DNA of 52,920 bases from Methylobacterium variabile (GTDB lineage Bacteria > Pseudomonadota > Alphaproteobacteria > Rhizobiales > Beijerinckiaceae). Below the pieces are notes generated by a model. That model ran no database searches, had not been told where the DNA came from, and saw only the letters and a list, made by a program, of their open reading frames with translations. Where the stretch lies: the NCBI RefSeq assembly GCF_001043975.1, contig NZ_LABY01000011.1, positions 1 to 52,920 of the forward strand, given 5' to 3'. Shown here piece by piece: positions 16,285 to 24,725 of the stretch. A program made the position numbers and the translations under genes. Numbering within the stretch: position 1 is the first letter of the stretch; each line of letters begins with the position of its first letter.

Positions 16285-16725
16285 GTGGCTGCCGTCATCC
16301 TTCCTTTCGCCCTCACGACCGTTCGGCAGGTGCGGGGCCTCGCGCCGGATTTAAGCCCCCGGCCGCAGGGCTGGATGACCCTGGACCTCGACGGGTCCTT
16401 GAGCCCGCTGCGCGGCGGGCTGCCTGCCGCCACCGACAGCTTCGCTCCGGCCCTGCCCCGCCGGCGCGTGCCGGCGGACGCCATCCTGGCCATCGGCGGC
16501 CGGCTTCGCCGGCCCGTCGGCGCGCCGCCGCCCGCCCGCGAGGCGGCGGTCGCCGCGGTGCCGGCGCTCCGGCGGATGCCCCGCAAGCACAAGCTGATGC
16601 TGGTGACCGCCGCCGCCGTGCTGTGGAGCGGCGGCATGGAGGCGCGCAAGCACTGGAAGCCCCGGGCGGTGCTGATCGAGGTGCCGCACGCCACGACCCA
16701 CGCCATCGCCATGGCGCGCATCTGA
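16285..16725 (+). CDS. Hypothetical protein with one hydrophobic segment
   Basis: A 146-residue protein that I do not recognise. GTG 16285 has GAGG five bases upstream, and the start [20 protein letters not shown] is followed by a Pro/Arg-rich middle. Near residues 108-122 there is [18 protein letters not shown], which could be a single membrane segment, and the tail contains [10 protein letters not shown]. Codon use resembles the neighbours. The frame stays open upstream to 16213. No other strong gene covers this interval on either strand. Function is unknown. Confidence 0.45.
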   Translation: MAAVILPFALTTVRQVRGLAPDLSPRPQGWMTLDLDGSLSPLRGGLPAATDSFAPALPRRRVPADAILAIGGRLRRPVGAPPPAREAAVAAVPALRRMPRKHKLMLVTAAAVLWSGGMEARKHWKPRAVLIEVPHATTHAIAMARI

Positions 16726-16851
16726 GCCGCCCCACGGGCAGCGCCCGTTGCGGCGCCGCGAAGGCCGGTGCTATAGCGCCCCGCGGCCGGCCCTGCCCGG
16801 CTGCTGCCGGGTTGCGAAGCTCGGCCCCTCGCTTGCCCGAACGGAGTGCCC

Positions 16852-17139
16852 ATGTCGGTCGACGCCAAGACGGTCCGGCGCATCGCGCACCTGGCGCGGA
16901 TCGCGGTCACCGACGAGGAGGTGGCGCCGCTCCAGGACGAGCTCAACGCCATCCTGTCCTTCGTCGAGCAGCTCGGCGCGGTCGACGTCTCGGGCGTCGA
17001 GCCGATGACCTCGGTGACCCCGATGGCGATGAAGAGCCGCGAGGACGTGATCACCGACGGCGGCCACGCCCGCGAGATCGTGTTCAACGCGCCGCTGACC
17101 GAGGACAACTATTTCCTGGTGCCGAAGGTCGTCGAGTAG
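16852..17139 (+). CDS. gatC: Aspartyl/glutamyl-tRNA(Asn/Gln) amidotransferase subunit C
   Basis: A 95-residue stabilising subunit of the GatCAB amidotransferase, which converts misacylated Asp-tRNA(Asn) and Glu-tRNA(Gln) to the correct amides in the cytoplasm. The sequence [17 protein letters not shown] and the later [16 protein letters not shown] are diagnostic, and length is normal. ATG 16852 is favoured over a GTG two codons upstream because [12 protein letters not shown] is the usual start. gatA follows 65 bases downstream and gatB lies further on. Confidence 0.95.
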   Translation: MSVDAKTVRRIAHLARIAVTDEEVAPLQDELNAILSFVEQLGAVDVSGVEPMTSVTPMAMKSREDVITDGGHAREIVFNAPLTEDNYFLVPKVVE

Positions 17140-17204
17140 CCTCGACACGGACCCGCGCGACAGCACCGATGGGGCCGGCAGGCCCGCGACAGGACGAAAC
17201 GATC

Positions 17205-18698
17205 GTGAGCACCAAGCCGGCAGCGCTGACCGACCTCACCCTGGCACAGGCCCGCGACGGCCTGAGGGCGAAGGATTTCTCCGCCCGGGAGCTGGCCCAG
17301 GCCCACATCGACGCGATCGAGAAGGCGCGCGTCCTCAACGCCTACCTGCTCGAGACCCCCGACCGGGCGCTGGCCATGGCGGCGGTCGCCGACCAGAAGC
17401 TCGCCGCCGGCGAGGCCCGGCCCCTCGAGGGCCTGCCGCTCGGCATCAAGGACCTGTTCTGCACCCACGGTGTCGTCACCACCGCGGGCTCGAAGATCCT
17501 CGAAGGCTTCCAGCCGCACTACGAGTCGACCGTCAGCCACAACCTGTGGCGCGACGGCGCGGTGATGCTGGGCAAGCTCAACCTCGACGAGTTCGCCATG
17601 GGCTCGTCGAACGAGACCAGCGCCTACGGCCCCGTCGTTTCGCCCTGGCGGCGCCAGGGTTCGGACGCCAAGCTGGTGCCCGGCGGCTCGTCCGGCGGTT
17701 CGGCCGCCGCGGTCGCCGCCCGGCTCTGCCTCGGCGCCACCGCCACCGACACCGGCGGCTCGATCCGCCAGCCGGCGGCCTTCACCGGGACCGTGGGCAT
17801 CAAGCCGACCTACGGCCGCTGCTCGCGCTGGGGCACCGTCGCCTTCGCGTCCTCCCTCGACCAGGCCGGGCCGATCGCCCGCACGGTGCGCGACACCGCG
17901 ATCCTGCTCGCCTCGATGTCCGGCCACGACGACAAGGACACCACCTCCGTCGACCTGCCGGTGCCCGACTTCGAGGCGGCGGTGAACCGCGGCGTGAAGG
18001 GCCTGACCATCGGCATCCCGAAGGAGTACCGGGTCGACGGCATGCCGGCCGAGATCGAGCGGCTGTGGCAGCAGGGCGCTGAGTGGCTGAAGAGCGCCGG
18101 CGCCAAGATCGTCGAGGTCTCGCTGCCGCATACCAAGTACGCGCTTCCGGCCTACTACATCGTCGCGCCGGCGGAGGCCTCCTCGAACCTCGCCCGCTAC
18201 GACGGCGTGCGCTACGGCCTGCGCGTCCCGGCCAAGGACATCGTCGGGATGTACGAGCAGACCCGCGCCGCCGGCTTCGGCCGCGAGGTCAAGCGCCGGA
18301 TCATGATCGGCACCTACGTGCTCTCGGCCGGCTACTACGACGCCTACTACGTCCGGGCCCAGAAGATCCGCACGCTGATCAAGCGCGACTTCGAGCAGGC
18401 CTACGCCGCCGGCGTCGACGCGATCCTCACCCCGGCCACGCCGTCGGCCGCCTTCGGCATCGGCGAGAAGGCGAATGCCGACCCGGTCGAGATGTACCTC
18501 AACGACGTCTTCACCGTGACGGTGAACATGGCGGGCCTCCCCGGCATCGCGGTGCCGGCGGGGCTCGACGGGCAGGGCCTGCCGCTCGGCCTCCAGCTCA
18601 TCGGCCGGCCGTTCGACGAGGAGACGTTGTTCGCGGCGGGCCAGGTGATCGAGGAGGCGGCCGGCCGCATCGCCCTGCCGCAGGCGTGGTGGGCGTGA
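17205..18698 (+). CDS. gatA: Aspartyl/glutamyl-tRNA(Asn/Gln) amidotransferase subunit A
   Basis: Catalytic glutaminase subunit of GatCAB, 497 residues, an amidase-signature enzyme that releases ammonia from glutamine. The Ser-cisSer-Lys triad is visible: Lys82 in GIKDLFC, Ser162 in [11 protein letters not shown] and Ser186 in [13 protein letters not shown]. The spacing is as in known GatA proteins. The start is GTG 17205 with AGGA upstream; the conserved region begins soon after. Its stop overlaps the start of the small membrane protein at 18695 (GTGA). Confidence 0.96.
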   Translation: MSTKPAALTDLTLAQARDGLRAKDFSARELAQAHIDAIEKARVLNAYLLETPDRALAMAAVADQKLAAGEARPLEGLPLGIKDLFCTHGVVTTAGSKILEGFQPHYESTVSHNLWRDGAVMLGKLNLDEFAMGSSNETSAYGPVVSPWRRQGSDAKLVPGGSSGGSAAAVAARLCLGATATDTGGSIRQPAAFTGTVGIKPTYGRCSRWGTVAFASSLDQAGPIARTVRDTAILLASMSGHDDKDTTSVDLPVPDFEAAVNRGVKGLTIGIPKEYRVDGMPAEIERLWQQGAEWLKSAGAKIVEVSLPHTKYALPAYYIVAPAEASSNLARYDGVRYGLRVPAKDIVGMYEQTRAAGFGREVKRRIMIGTYVLSAGYYDAYYVRAQKIRTLIKRDFEQAYAAGVDAILTPATPSAAFGIGEKANADPVEMYLNDVFTVTVNMAGLPGIAVPAGLDGQGLPLGLQLIGRPFDEETLFAAGQVIEEAAGRIALPQAWWA

Positions 18699-19003
18699 AC
18701 CACCCCACCGTCCCCTACTACCCGCCCGAAGTCTGGATCTGGGCCGCGTTCGATCCCGTGCTGATCGGGATCGCGCTCTACCTCGGCTGGAAGGCCGACC
18801 AGTTCGGCAAGGTCGTGCTGGTGGCGATGATCGCCCTCGTCGTCTCGGTGCTGGTCTCCTGGGTGCTGACCGGGCTCGGCGTGCCCTGGCCGGCCCCGAT
18901 CGGGCGCGAGCTGCCGACCTTCTTCCCCGTGCGCACGGCGGCGGCCCTGATCTACGCGGTCATCGGCTACACCGCCCGCCGGACGATCGCGCCGCGCGCT
19001 TGA
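18695..19003 (+). CDS. Small membrane protein coupled to gatA
   Basis: A 102-residue protein with three likely membrane segments (about 11-28, 36-58 and 75-93), separated by short loops such as GWKADQFGK and [15 protein letters not shown]. Its GTG start overlaps the gatA stop codon in GTGA, so it is probably translated by coupling with GatA. I recognise no named family. It sits between gatA and gatB, which are usually contiguous. A role with the amidotransferase is not implied by the fold. The end is followed by a repeat element. Confidence 0.7.
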   Translation: MNHPTVPYYPPEVWIWAAFDPVLIGIALYLGWKADQFGKVVLVAMIALVVSVLVSWVLTGLGVPWPAPIGRELPTFFPVRTAAALIYAVIGYTARRTIAPRA

Positions 19004-19040
19004 CCGGCGGGCACGACACTTCCTACTAGGCGCAACGTAC

Positions 19041-19190
19041 CCCTCTCCCGTTCGGGAGAGGGGCAGGGGTGAGGCTGACACGCTTCAGTGTCAATCGCTG
19101 AGCGTGGCGCTGGCAGCGCGACGGTCGAGCATGGCTCGGGACCGTAGCACCCTCACCCCCTGCCCCTCTCCCACACGGAAGAGGGGAGGA
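19041..19190. repeat. Paired inverted repeats upstream of gatB
   Basis: A local hairpin CCCTCTCCCGTTCGGGAGAGGG-like unit (near 19042-19062) is followed by CAGGGGTGAGG. The stretch 19054-19074 is then repeated in inverted orientation at 19151-19172 with a single extra C, leaving a core of about 76 bases. CTCTCCC/GGGAGAG units next to GGGGTGAGG are a widespread bacterial intergenic repeat. The pair could form a long hairpin and separate gatCA from gatB transcription. Confidence 0.55.
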
Positions 19191-19212
19191 TTCCGAGAGA
19201 CAGAAGACCCTC

Positions 19213-20685
19213 ATGAACGCTCCCGTGAACCCCAAGAAGCTGATCAAGGGCGCGCTGGGCGACTGGGAGGTGGTGATCGGCATGGAGATCCATGCCCAGG
19301 TCACCAGCCGCTCGAAGCTGTTTTCCGGCGCGCCGACCGCCTTCGGGGCCGAGCCGAACGACAACGTCTCGCTGGTCGACGCCGCGATGCCCGGCATGCT
19401 GCCGGTGATCAACCGCGAATGCGTCGCACAGGCGGTGCGCACGGGCCTCGGCCTCAAGGCGCAGATCAACCACCGCTCGGTGTTCGACCGGAAGAACTAC
19501 TTCTACCCGGACCTGCCGCAGGGCTACCAGATCAGCCAGTACAAGAGCCCGATCGTCGGCGAGGGCGAGGTGCTGGTCGACCTGCCGGAGGGCGAGAGCA
19601 TCCGGGTCGGGATCGAGCGCCTGCACCTCGAGCAGGATGCCGGCAAGTCCCTGCACGACCAGTCCCCCACGATGAGCTTCGTCGACCTCAACCGGTCCGG
19701 CGTGGCGCTGATGGAGATCGTCTCGAAGCCGGACCTGCGCTCCTCGGAGGAGGCCAAGGCCTACGTGACGAAGCTGCGCACCATCCTGCGCTACCTCGGC
19801 ACCTGCGACGGCGACATGGAGAAGGGCAACTTGCGCGCCGACGTGAACGTCTCGGTGCGAAAGGTCGGCGATCCCTTCGGCACCCGCTGCGAGATCAAGA
19901 ACGTCAACTCGATCCGCTTCATCGGCCAGGCGATCGAGGTCGAGGCCCGGCGCCAGATCGCGATCATCGAGGATGGCGGCACGATCGAGCAGGAGACCCG
20001 ACTGTTCGACCCGAACAAGGGCGAGACGCGTTCGATGCGCTCCAAGGAGGAGGCGCACGACTACCGCTACTTCCCCGACCCGGACCTGCTGCCCCTCGAG
20101 TTCGACCAAGCCTTCGTCGACAGGCTCGCGGCCGACCTGCCGGAGTTGCCCGACGCCAAGAAGGCCCGCTTCATCGCCGAGTACGGCCTGTCGCCCTACG
20201 ACGCGACGGTGCTGGTGGCCGAGCGCGCCTCGGCCGACTACTTCGAGGCGGTGGCCAAGGGCCGCGACGGCAAGATTGCCGCGAACTGGGTCATCAACGA
20301 GCTGTTCGGCCGCCTGAACAAGGAGGGCAAGGGCATCGAGGACAGCCCGGTCTCGGCGGCGCAGCTCGGCGCGGTCGTCGATCTCATCGGCGACGGCACC
20401 ATCTCGGGCAAGATCGCCAAGGACGTGTTCGAGATCGTCTGGAGCGAGGGCGGCGACCCGCGCCAGATCGTCGAGAGCCGCGGCCTGCGCCAGGTCACCG
20501 ACACGGGCGCCATCGAGGCGGCGATCGACCAGATCATCGCCGCCAACCCGGACAAGGTCGAGCAGGCCAAGGCCAAGCCGACCCTGCTCGGCTGGTTCGT
20601 CGGCCAGACCATGAAGGCCACCGGCGGCAAGGCCAACCCGGCGGCGGTGAACGCGCTGCTGAAGGCGAAGCTCGGCATCGAGTGA
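19213..20685 (+). CDS. gatB: Aspartyl/glutamyl-tRNA(Asn/Gln) amidotransferase subunit B
   Basis: The kinase-like tRNA-binding subunit of GatCAB, 490 residues. Diagnostic are [20 protein letters not shown] at the N-terminus, [29 protein letters not shown] and [22 protein letters not shown] in the cradle domain (shown in short pieces). The C-terminal part is the helical YqeY-like tail. It activates the side-chain carboxylate with ATP and receives ammonia from GatA. ATG 19213 gives the usual short N-terminus. The gene lies 209 bases after the small membrane protein, past a repeat. Confidence 0.96.
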   Translation: MNAPVNPKKLIKGALGDWEVVIGMEIHAQVTSRSKLFSGAPTAFGAEPNDNVSLVDAAMPGMLPVINRECVAQAVRTGLGLKAQINHRSVFDRKNYFYPDLPQGYQISQYKSPIVGEGEVLVDLPEGESIRVGIERLHLEQDAGKSLHDQSPTMSFVDLNRSGVALMEIVSKPDLRSSEEAKAYVTKLRTILRYLGTCDGDMEKGNLRADVNVSVRKVGDPFGTRCEIKNVNSIRFIGQAIEVEARRQIAIIEDGGTIEQETRLFDPNKGETRSMRSKEEAHDYRYFPDPDLLPLEFDQAFVDRLAADLPELPDAKKARFIAEYGLSPYDATVLVAERASADYFEAVAKGRDGKIAANWVINELFGRLNKEGKGIEDSPVSAAQLGAVVDLIGDGTISGKIAKDVFEIVWSEGGDPRQIVESRGLRQVTDTGAIEAAIDQIIAANPDKVEQAKAKPTLLGWFVGQTMKATGGKANPAAVNALLKAKLGIE

Positions 20686-20833
20686 GGTGGTGACCGCCTC
20701 ACGCTGATGGGAGGACGGTGGACGATCCTCCACCGTCCCACTCCCTTGCGGGCAATGGTTTCCGGAGCGTAGGCATGGGGGACGGGCGGTTGCGCAGGAT
20801 GCCGCGCGGCCTGCCCCTTCCCGCGAGGCCGCC

Positions 20834-21238
20834 ATGCCCGACCTGTTCAGCCCCTTCACCCTGAAGGACGTCACGCTCCGCAACCGGATCGCGATGTCGC
20901 CGATGACCATGCACCGCTCGGTCGACGGGGTGATGGGCGACTACCACGTGATGCTCTACGGCTCGCGGGCGGCCGGCGGGTTCGGCCTCGTCTTTCCCGA
21001 GCAGATCGCGATCACGCCGGAGGGGCGCACCACGATCGCCTGCGCCGGCCTCTGGGACGACCGGCACATCGAGGGCCTCGCCCGCGTCACCCGCATCATC
21101 AAGGAGATGGGCGGCGTGCCGGCGATCCAGCTCGGGCATACCGGGCGGAAAGGCAGCGAGCAGAAGCCCTGGGAGGGCAAGCGGCAGCTGCCGCCCGACC
21201 ATCCACCTGACACCCTTCACCACGGGAGAGACTCATGA
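20834..21238 (+). pseudogene. Truncated NADH:flavin oxidoreductase (old yellow enzyme family)
   Basis: The first 120 or so residues are clearly the start of an OYE-type TIM barrel: LFSPFTLKDVTLRNRIAMSPM, GYGS-like GSRAAGGFGLVFPE and GVPAIQLGHTGRKGS with the flavin-site His. Intact members run to about 360 residues or more. Here the homology breaks off after WEGKRQLPPDH, and a short unrelated tail ends in TGA overlapping the cynS ATG (ATGA). Most of the barrel, including the catalytic and NADH sites, is missing, so the product cannot be an active enzyme. I infer a deletion that joined this gene to the cynS leader. Confidence 0.75.
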
Positions 21239-21723
21239 AGCGCGAAGACCTTACGGAGAAGCTCCTCGACATCAAGCGCGAGAAGGGTTGGGCCTGGAAG
21301 CACATCCAGGACGAGATCGGCGGCCTCTCGCCGATCCTGATCACCGCCGCTTGCCTCGGCCAGATGAAGCTGCCCAAGGCCCAGGCGGCGAAGGCCGCCG
21401 CCCTGTTCGGCTTGAGCGAGGCCGAGGAGCGGATGCTGAACGAGGCACCCTACCGCGGCTCAATTCCCACGATGCCACCGACCGACCCGCTGATCTACCG
21501 CTTCTACGAGCTGGTGATGGTCTACGGCACCACCTGGAAGGAGCTGATCCAGGAGGAGTTCGGCGACGGCATCATGTCGGCGATCGACTTCAATATGACG
21601 ATGGAACGCGAACCGAACAACAAGGGCGACCGGGTGAAGCTGCAGATGTCGGGTAAATTTCTGCCGTATAAGTATTATGGGAATGAGGAGGGAGTGCCGG
21701 AGTATGGGTTTAAGGAAGATTGA
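21235..21723 (+). CDS. cynS: Cyanate hydratase (cyanase)
   Basis: Cyanase converts cyanate and bicarbonate to ammonia and CO2. The 162-residue protein has the N-terminal helical DNA-binding-like domain (KREDLTEKLLDIKREKGWAW) and the C-terminal catalytic domain with YRFYE (Arg89, Glu92) and IMSAIDF (Ser115), matching the E. coli triad Arg96/Glu99/Ser122. It ends a few residues beyond the E. coli enzyme. GGGAGAG precedes ATG 21235. No cyanate transporter or carbonic anhydrase gene is adjacent. The last 24 codons (from 21652) switch abruptly to TAT, TTT, AAA, AAT and GGA, unlike the rest of the gene. Confidence 0.96.
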   Translation: MKREDLTEKLLDIKREKGWAWKHIQDEIGGLSPILITAACLGQMKLPKAQAAKAAALFGLSEAEERMLNEAPYRGSIPTMPPTDPLIYRFYELVMVYGTTWKELIQEEFGDGIMSAIDFNMTMEREPNNKGDRVKLQMSGKFLPYKYYGNEEGVPEYGFKED

Positions 21724-21971
21724 TCATCAAATACGCCATCAAAACAGATTGTATTATAGATATAATTCATCGCATCACGTAAATTAAGCAATGAAGCCGA
21801 TATGATATTTTCAGCTCCACTTTAAGTGGTCTAGAGGACGATACTCGTCCATTGAAGAAGCCTCCCATTGTGAGCTGTCAAGCTAAAAATGGGAGACTTC
21901 GTCGACGGACAATTCAAGAACCGCGGACTTCTTACTCTAACCCATCAAGATCGGAGACTTTCATTCAATCG
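21724..21971. other. AT-rich junction between cynS and the glycan island
   Basis: This 248-base stretch is clearly AT-rich, unlike everything upstream of 21650. It has an imperfect 13-bp inverted repeat at 21857-21869 and 21888-21900 (GAAGCCTCCCATT with AATGGGAGACTTC). I see no gene. It looks like the left edge of horizontally acquired DNA. Confidence 0.5.
21857..21900. repeat. Imperfect inverted repeat at island edge
   Basis: The arms match at 12 of 13 positions around an 18-base loop. It may be the terminator of cynS or of the opposing GT61 gene, as it lies between their ends. It could equally be a relic of a mobile element end. No T-run of note follows on the plus strand. Confidence 0.4.
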
Positions 21972-23015
21972 TTAATTATGTATTGCGCTCAAAAGCTCTC
22001 TAGCGACATTTTCAGGATTCTCGATAACTAAACTTTGGTTGAATTTTTTTGTAGCACTGGTAGACTCATGCATATCACATGTATAAAATTCTATAGGATT
22101 CGGAGAAAATGTTTCGGTGAGCGCATAATTGCTATTTATCGTTTCATGATTTATTAAGCATATTACCCGACCTGCAGCGCCAAACAACTTTGTATGGAGC
22201 GCGGATCCGGCAGCACTCATAATTTTACTGCGAGTATTGAACATCATAACTTGCGCAAGAGGAAACAGCTCTTGGGGATGAATGATTTCGACGCCTTCTG
22301 CCTCCATCAGTTCCACAATCCTATCCTCATTGGCAATTCCTTGTACTCCAGATCCAAGCTTCGTTTTAGAAAGCCAAATCGGTCGATCATTAATCTCAAG
22401 CTCAAAGTCACGCAAAAAATTTTGTCCGATAGTGCGGCCTAAATTGTTATAAATCTGATGTGTAAAATTATGCTCTTCCGCGCTTGGACGCGGAACCATG
22501 ACTTCCGGCAGTAGTGTTGGACGTTTAAATACAACGAAATTTTTTTCTGTCAGCCCGAGGCTTCCAAATATATCTCGGACAAACCGATTTGAAAACCAGG
22601 AACTGGGAGTACCTGCGGCATGACAAACGATACGGTAATGACTTATGTCTTCAATATGAGCAAGCCAAAATCTCGATAGCGTACTCAAGAGGAAATGTCC
22701 ATAATGGTTAATAAGATTGCCGCCATAGAGGTACTTGCCGGGCGGAGCGACATCGATCGAAGATAAGGGCAAGTCAGTCGAAAGGCCCTGCCCAACAACA
22801 TTTTTACCGGGGCCGCGATAATAGTTCGAGGCCTCGATGGTCGCTCCGTCGGCGTCGAACAGACCCCATCCACCCCCATGTTCCCATGCAACCCTGTCGT
22901 TGATGGGCACGTAGTAGGCTCGGCGCCATATTTCGACTGACGGATCAGACAGACGAGCGTCAACCTTGTTCGAGTATCTAACACAGCGGCGCAAGCTGGT
23001 CATTTGTGAACTCAC
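21972..23015 (-). CDS. Glycosyltransferase family 61 (DUF563) protein
   Basis: A 347-residue probable glycosyltransferase for extracellular or surface polysaccharide. The GT61 hallmark GKYLYGGNLINHYGHFLLS is at residues 93-111, followed by the middle RPIWLSKTKL element (family pattern RxxxxSR/K) and the C-terminal LAQVMMFNTRSKIMSAAGSAL segment that lines the nucleotide-sugar site. No signal peptide or membrane segment is visible, so it should be cytoplasmic. Codon use is AT-rich, unlike the core genes. It is the last of three minus-strand glycan genes. The donor sugar cannot be told. ATG 23003 is an alternative start. Confidence 0.85.
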   Translation of the reverse strand: MSSQMTSLRRCVRYSNKVDARLSDPSVEIWRRAYYVPINDRVAWEHGGGWGLFDADGATIEASNYYRGPGKNVVGQGLSTDLPLSSIDVAPPGKYLYGGNLINHYGHFLLSTLSRFWLAHIEDISHYRIVCHAAGTPSSWFSNRFVRDIFGSLGLTEKNFVVFKRPTLLPEVMVPRPSAEEHNFTHQIYNNLGRTIGQNFLRDFELEINDRPIWLSKTKLGSGVQGIANEDRIVELMEAEGVEIIHPQELFPLAQVMMFNTRSKIMSAAGSALHTKLFGAAGRVICLINHETINSNYALTETFSPNPIEFYTCDMHESTSATKKFNQSLVIENPENVARELLSAIHN

Positions 23016-23364
23016 TTAGCGTTATGAATAGCAAATGCTGGGCCGACAGCTTTTGCTTACATACTACGTTTCATCGACATGCATCAAGTGAAATTTTCAG
23101 ATTTTACATTCTATTTTGCGAGTAAAAATTCTAAATCTACCTGCCTCAAGATCCACCGGTCTTGTACAGGAGCATTAGAGCTTTGGTCAGCATGTCGCAC
23201 TTTGACTTCACTATCACCACTGGGGATGCAGATAACCTGGAGCCAAAAATCGGCCACGCGCTTAAGAATTATGCAAGCTTTCGCGCGCGACCAATTTTGT
23301 CCGTTTCAGAAGTTATTTTAGGCAGGGTACTACGATGTATCGACCTTCCAGCATATCAAACCTG
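23016..23364. other. AT-rich gap between GT61 and methyltransferase genes
   Basis: About 350 bases without a gene that I can support on either strand. The short open frames here have no recognisable product. Confidence 0.4.
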
Positions 23365-24039
23365 TTACGATGCATTCAGGTTGACGCGACGCTGAGAATC
23401 ACCCAGCAAGGTCATTTTTCCGTTAATGAAAGAAGATCTTTCGATAACTAGGATGCTCTCATAAATCGAAAGACAATATGCACCATCTAATCCCTGAACC
23501 GAGCCGTTATTGTCTCTGATGAAGCGCACATTAATATCGTCAATAAAATCTTTGAAGCGCTCTACGAAGGACGCCTGCGATTTGAGTCCGCCACCGTACT
23601 CTTCCCAATAGGCAGTGTGCATATCCTCGACCATGTAGACGCCGTTCTTACTCATCCTCGGATAAAGATAATCAAAGCTTGCCTTGACGTGTGGCATCAT
23701 GTGACTTCCGTCGTCTAAGACGATATCGAAAGCGCCAAACTCGTCGATTACAGATTGCAGAAATCCAGGATCGCTTTGGTCTCCGATGCGCACGAAAACC
23801 TGCTCATCCTCAAACTCTTTGCAAGCCGGATTGATATCCAAAGTAACAATTCTTGCAAGGGGCCCAAAATAAGCCTTCCAATACTCTGACGACCCCCCGT
23901 TTCCGGCGCCAATCTCGAGAAATGTCAGCGGCCGATTAATGAAAGGACTGAAATGTCTCTCATATGCGAGAAAGTAATGCGTGCTCTTATGAATCGGCCG
24001 CCCAGTATGATTGAGAAAGTGCGCGTATGCAGTCGACAT
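23365..24039 (-). CDS. MycE-like SAM-dependent sugar O-methyltransferase
   Basis: A 224-residue class I methyltransferase. Motif I is LEIGAGNGGSSEYW (41-54), then VTLDINPAC, DIVLDDGSHMMPH (105-117) and VEDMHTAYW (137-145). The acidic DDGSH and ED-H-Y motifs resemble the magnesium-binding residues of the mycinamicin methyltransferase MycE and of polysaccharide O-methyltransferases. I therefore infer methylation of a sugar hydroxyl in the glycan made by this island. Base composition is AT-rich. It lies about 350 bases upstream of the GT61 gene on the same strand. Confidence 0.8.
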   Translation of the reverse strand: MSTAYAHFLNHTGRPIHKSTHYFLAYERHFSPFINRPLTFLEIGAGNGGSSEYWKAYFGPLARIVTLDINPACKEFEDEQVFVRIGDQSDPGFLQSVIDEFGAFDIVLDDGSHMMPHVKASFDYLYPRMSKNGVYMVEDMHTAYWEEYGGGLKSQASFVERFKDFIDDINVRFIRDNNGSVQGLDGAYCLSIYESILVIERSSFINGKMTLLGDSQRRVNLNAS

Positions 24040-24725
24040 GTCTCTACCTCGATTAAAATCGCTTCCACAATGGCGGACGCGCGGCTACGGGTCTGATACA
24101 AAATTGCGTCTGGGTCAACTTCGATCGAACGAATGACAGGCAAGGCTCAGCTCGACCCCAAAATCCAGTTTTTATTGGATTCCAAGGCACGCCAAGCTCA
24201 GCATTGTCTTGCATGTTCTCTTACGAGACAAGATCGCCATGGACGACAAATGCGCTTCATCCTGTCCACACTATGCCTGTGCTTGCACTGCTGCTTAACT
24301 CATCTAAAGCTGGAACCCCGTCCAGTGATGCCAGTACTTGCTCTCTTAGAAGCAAAAAATGGTTCAACAGCATGACGAGCAGGTGCGAAAATTGTTGTTG
24401 AGCAATGCCCATGCGAGCAGCGGCCCCCGCTCGCGACACCGACCGCGTCTTATCCTCGACGTGACCTTTAAACAGTCAGTCATTTTAGCCAACACTCTCG
24501 TCAAATGGAACCAAACTGGATACCAAGCCAACGTAATTTTCGGAAAGCTAGAGAACCGGCATCTTTGATATCTTCTGATTTTATCTCACGAAAAAACTCT
24601 TGACCTACCGATCCAAATTCAGGCATTTACAAAATACAACCAAACTGCTCGCCCAATCTCCACAAGAGATCGGCAACCGACAGGCACGACAGGCGCTCGT
24701 GAGATTTCGCTTCATATGAATAATA
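24040..24725. other. Gap of about 690 bases with degenerate sequence
   Basis: There is no gene that I can support. Base composition is mixed: a more GC-rich patch (24380-24460) lies inside AT-rich sequence. The short open frames on both strands have low-complexity products and no recognisable motif. The stretch may hold relics of decayed genes or mobile elements. Confidence 0.4.

Noticed and set aside
24133..24375. Short frames on both strands in the island gap
   Set aside because: Cys/Leu-rich or low-complexity products, no ribosome binding site and no recognisable motif.
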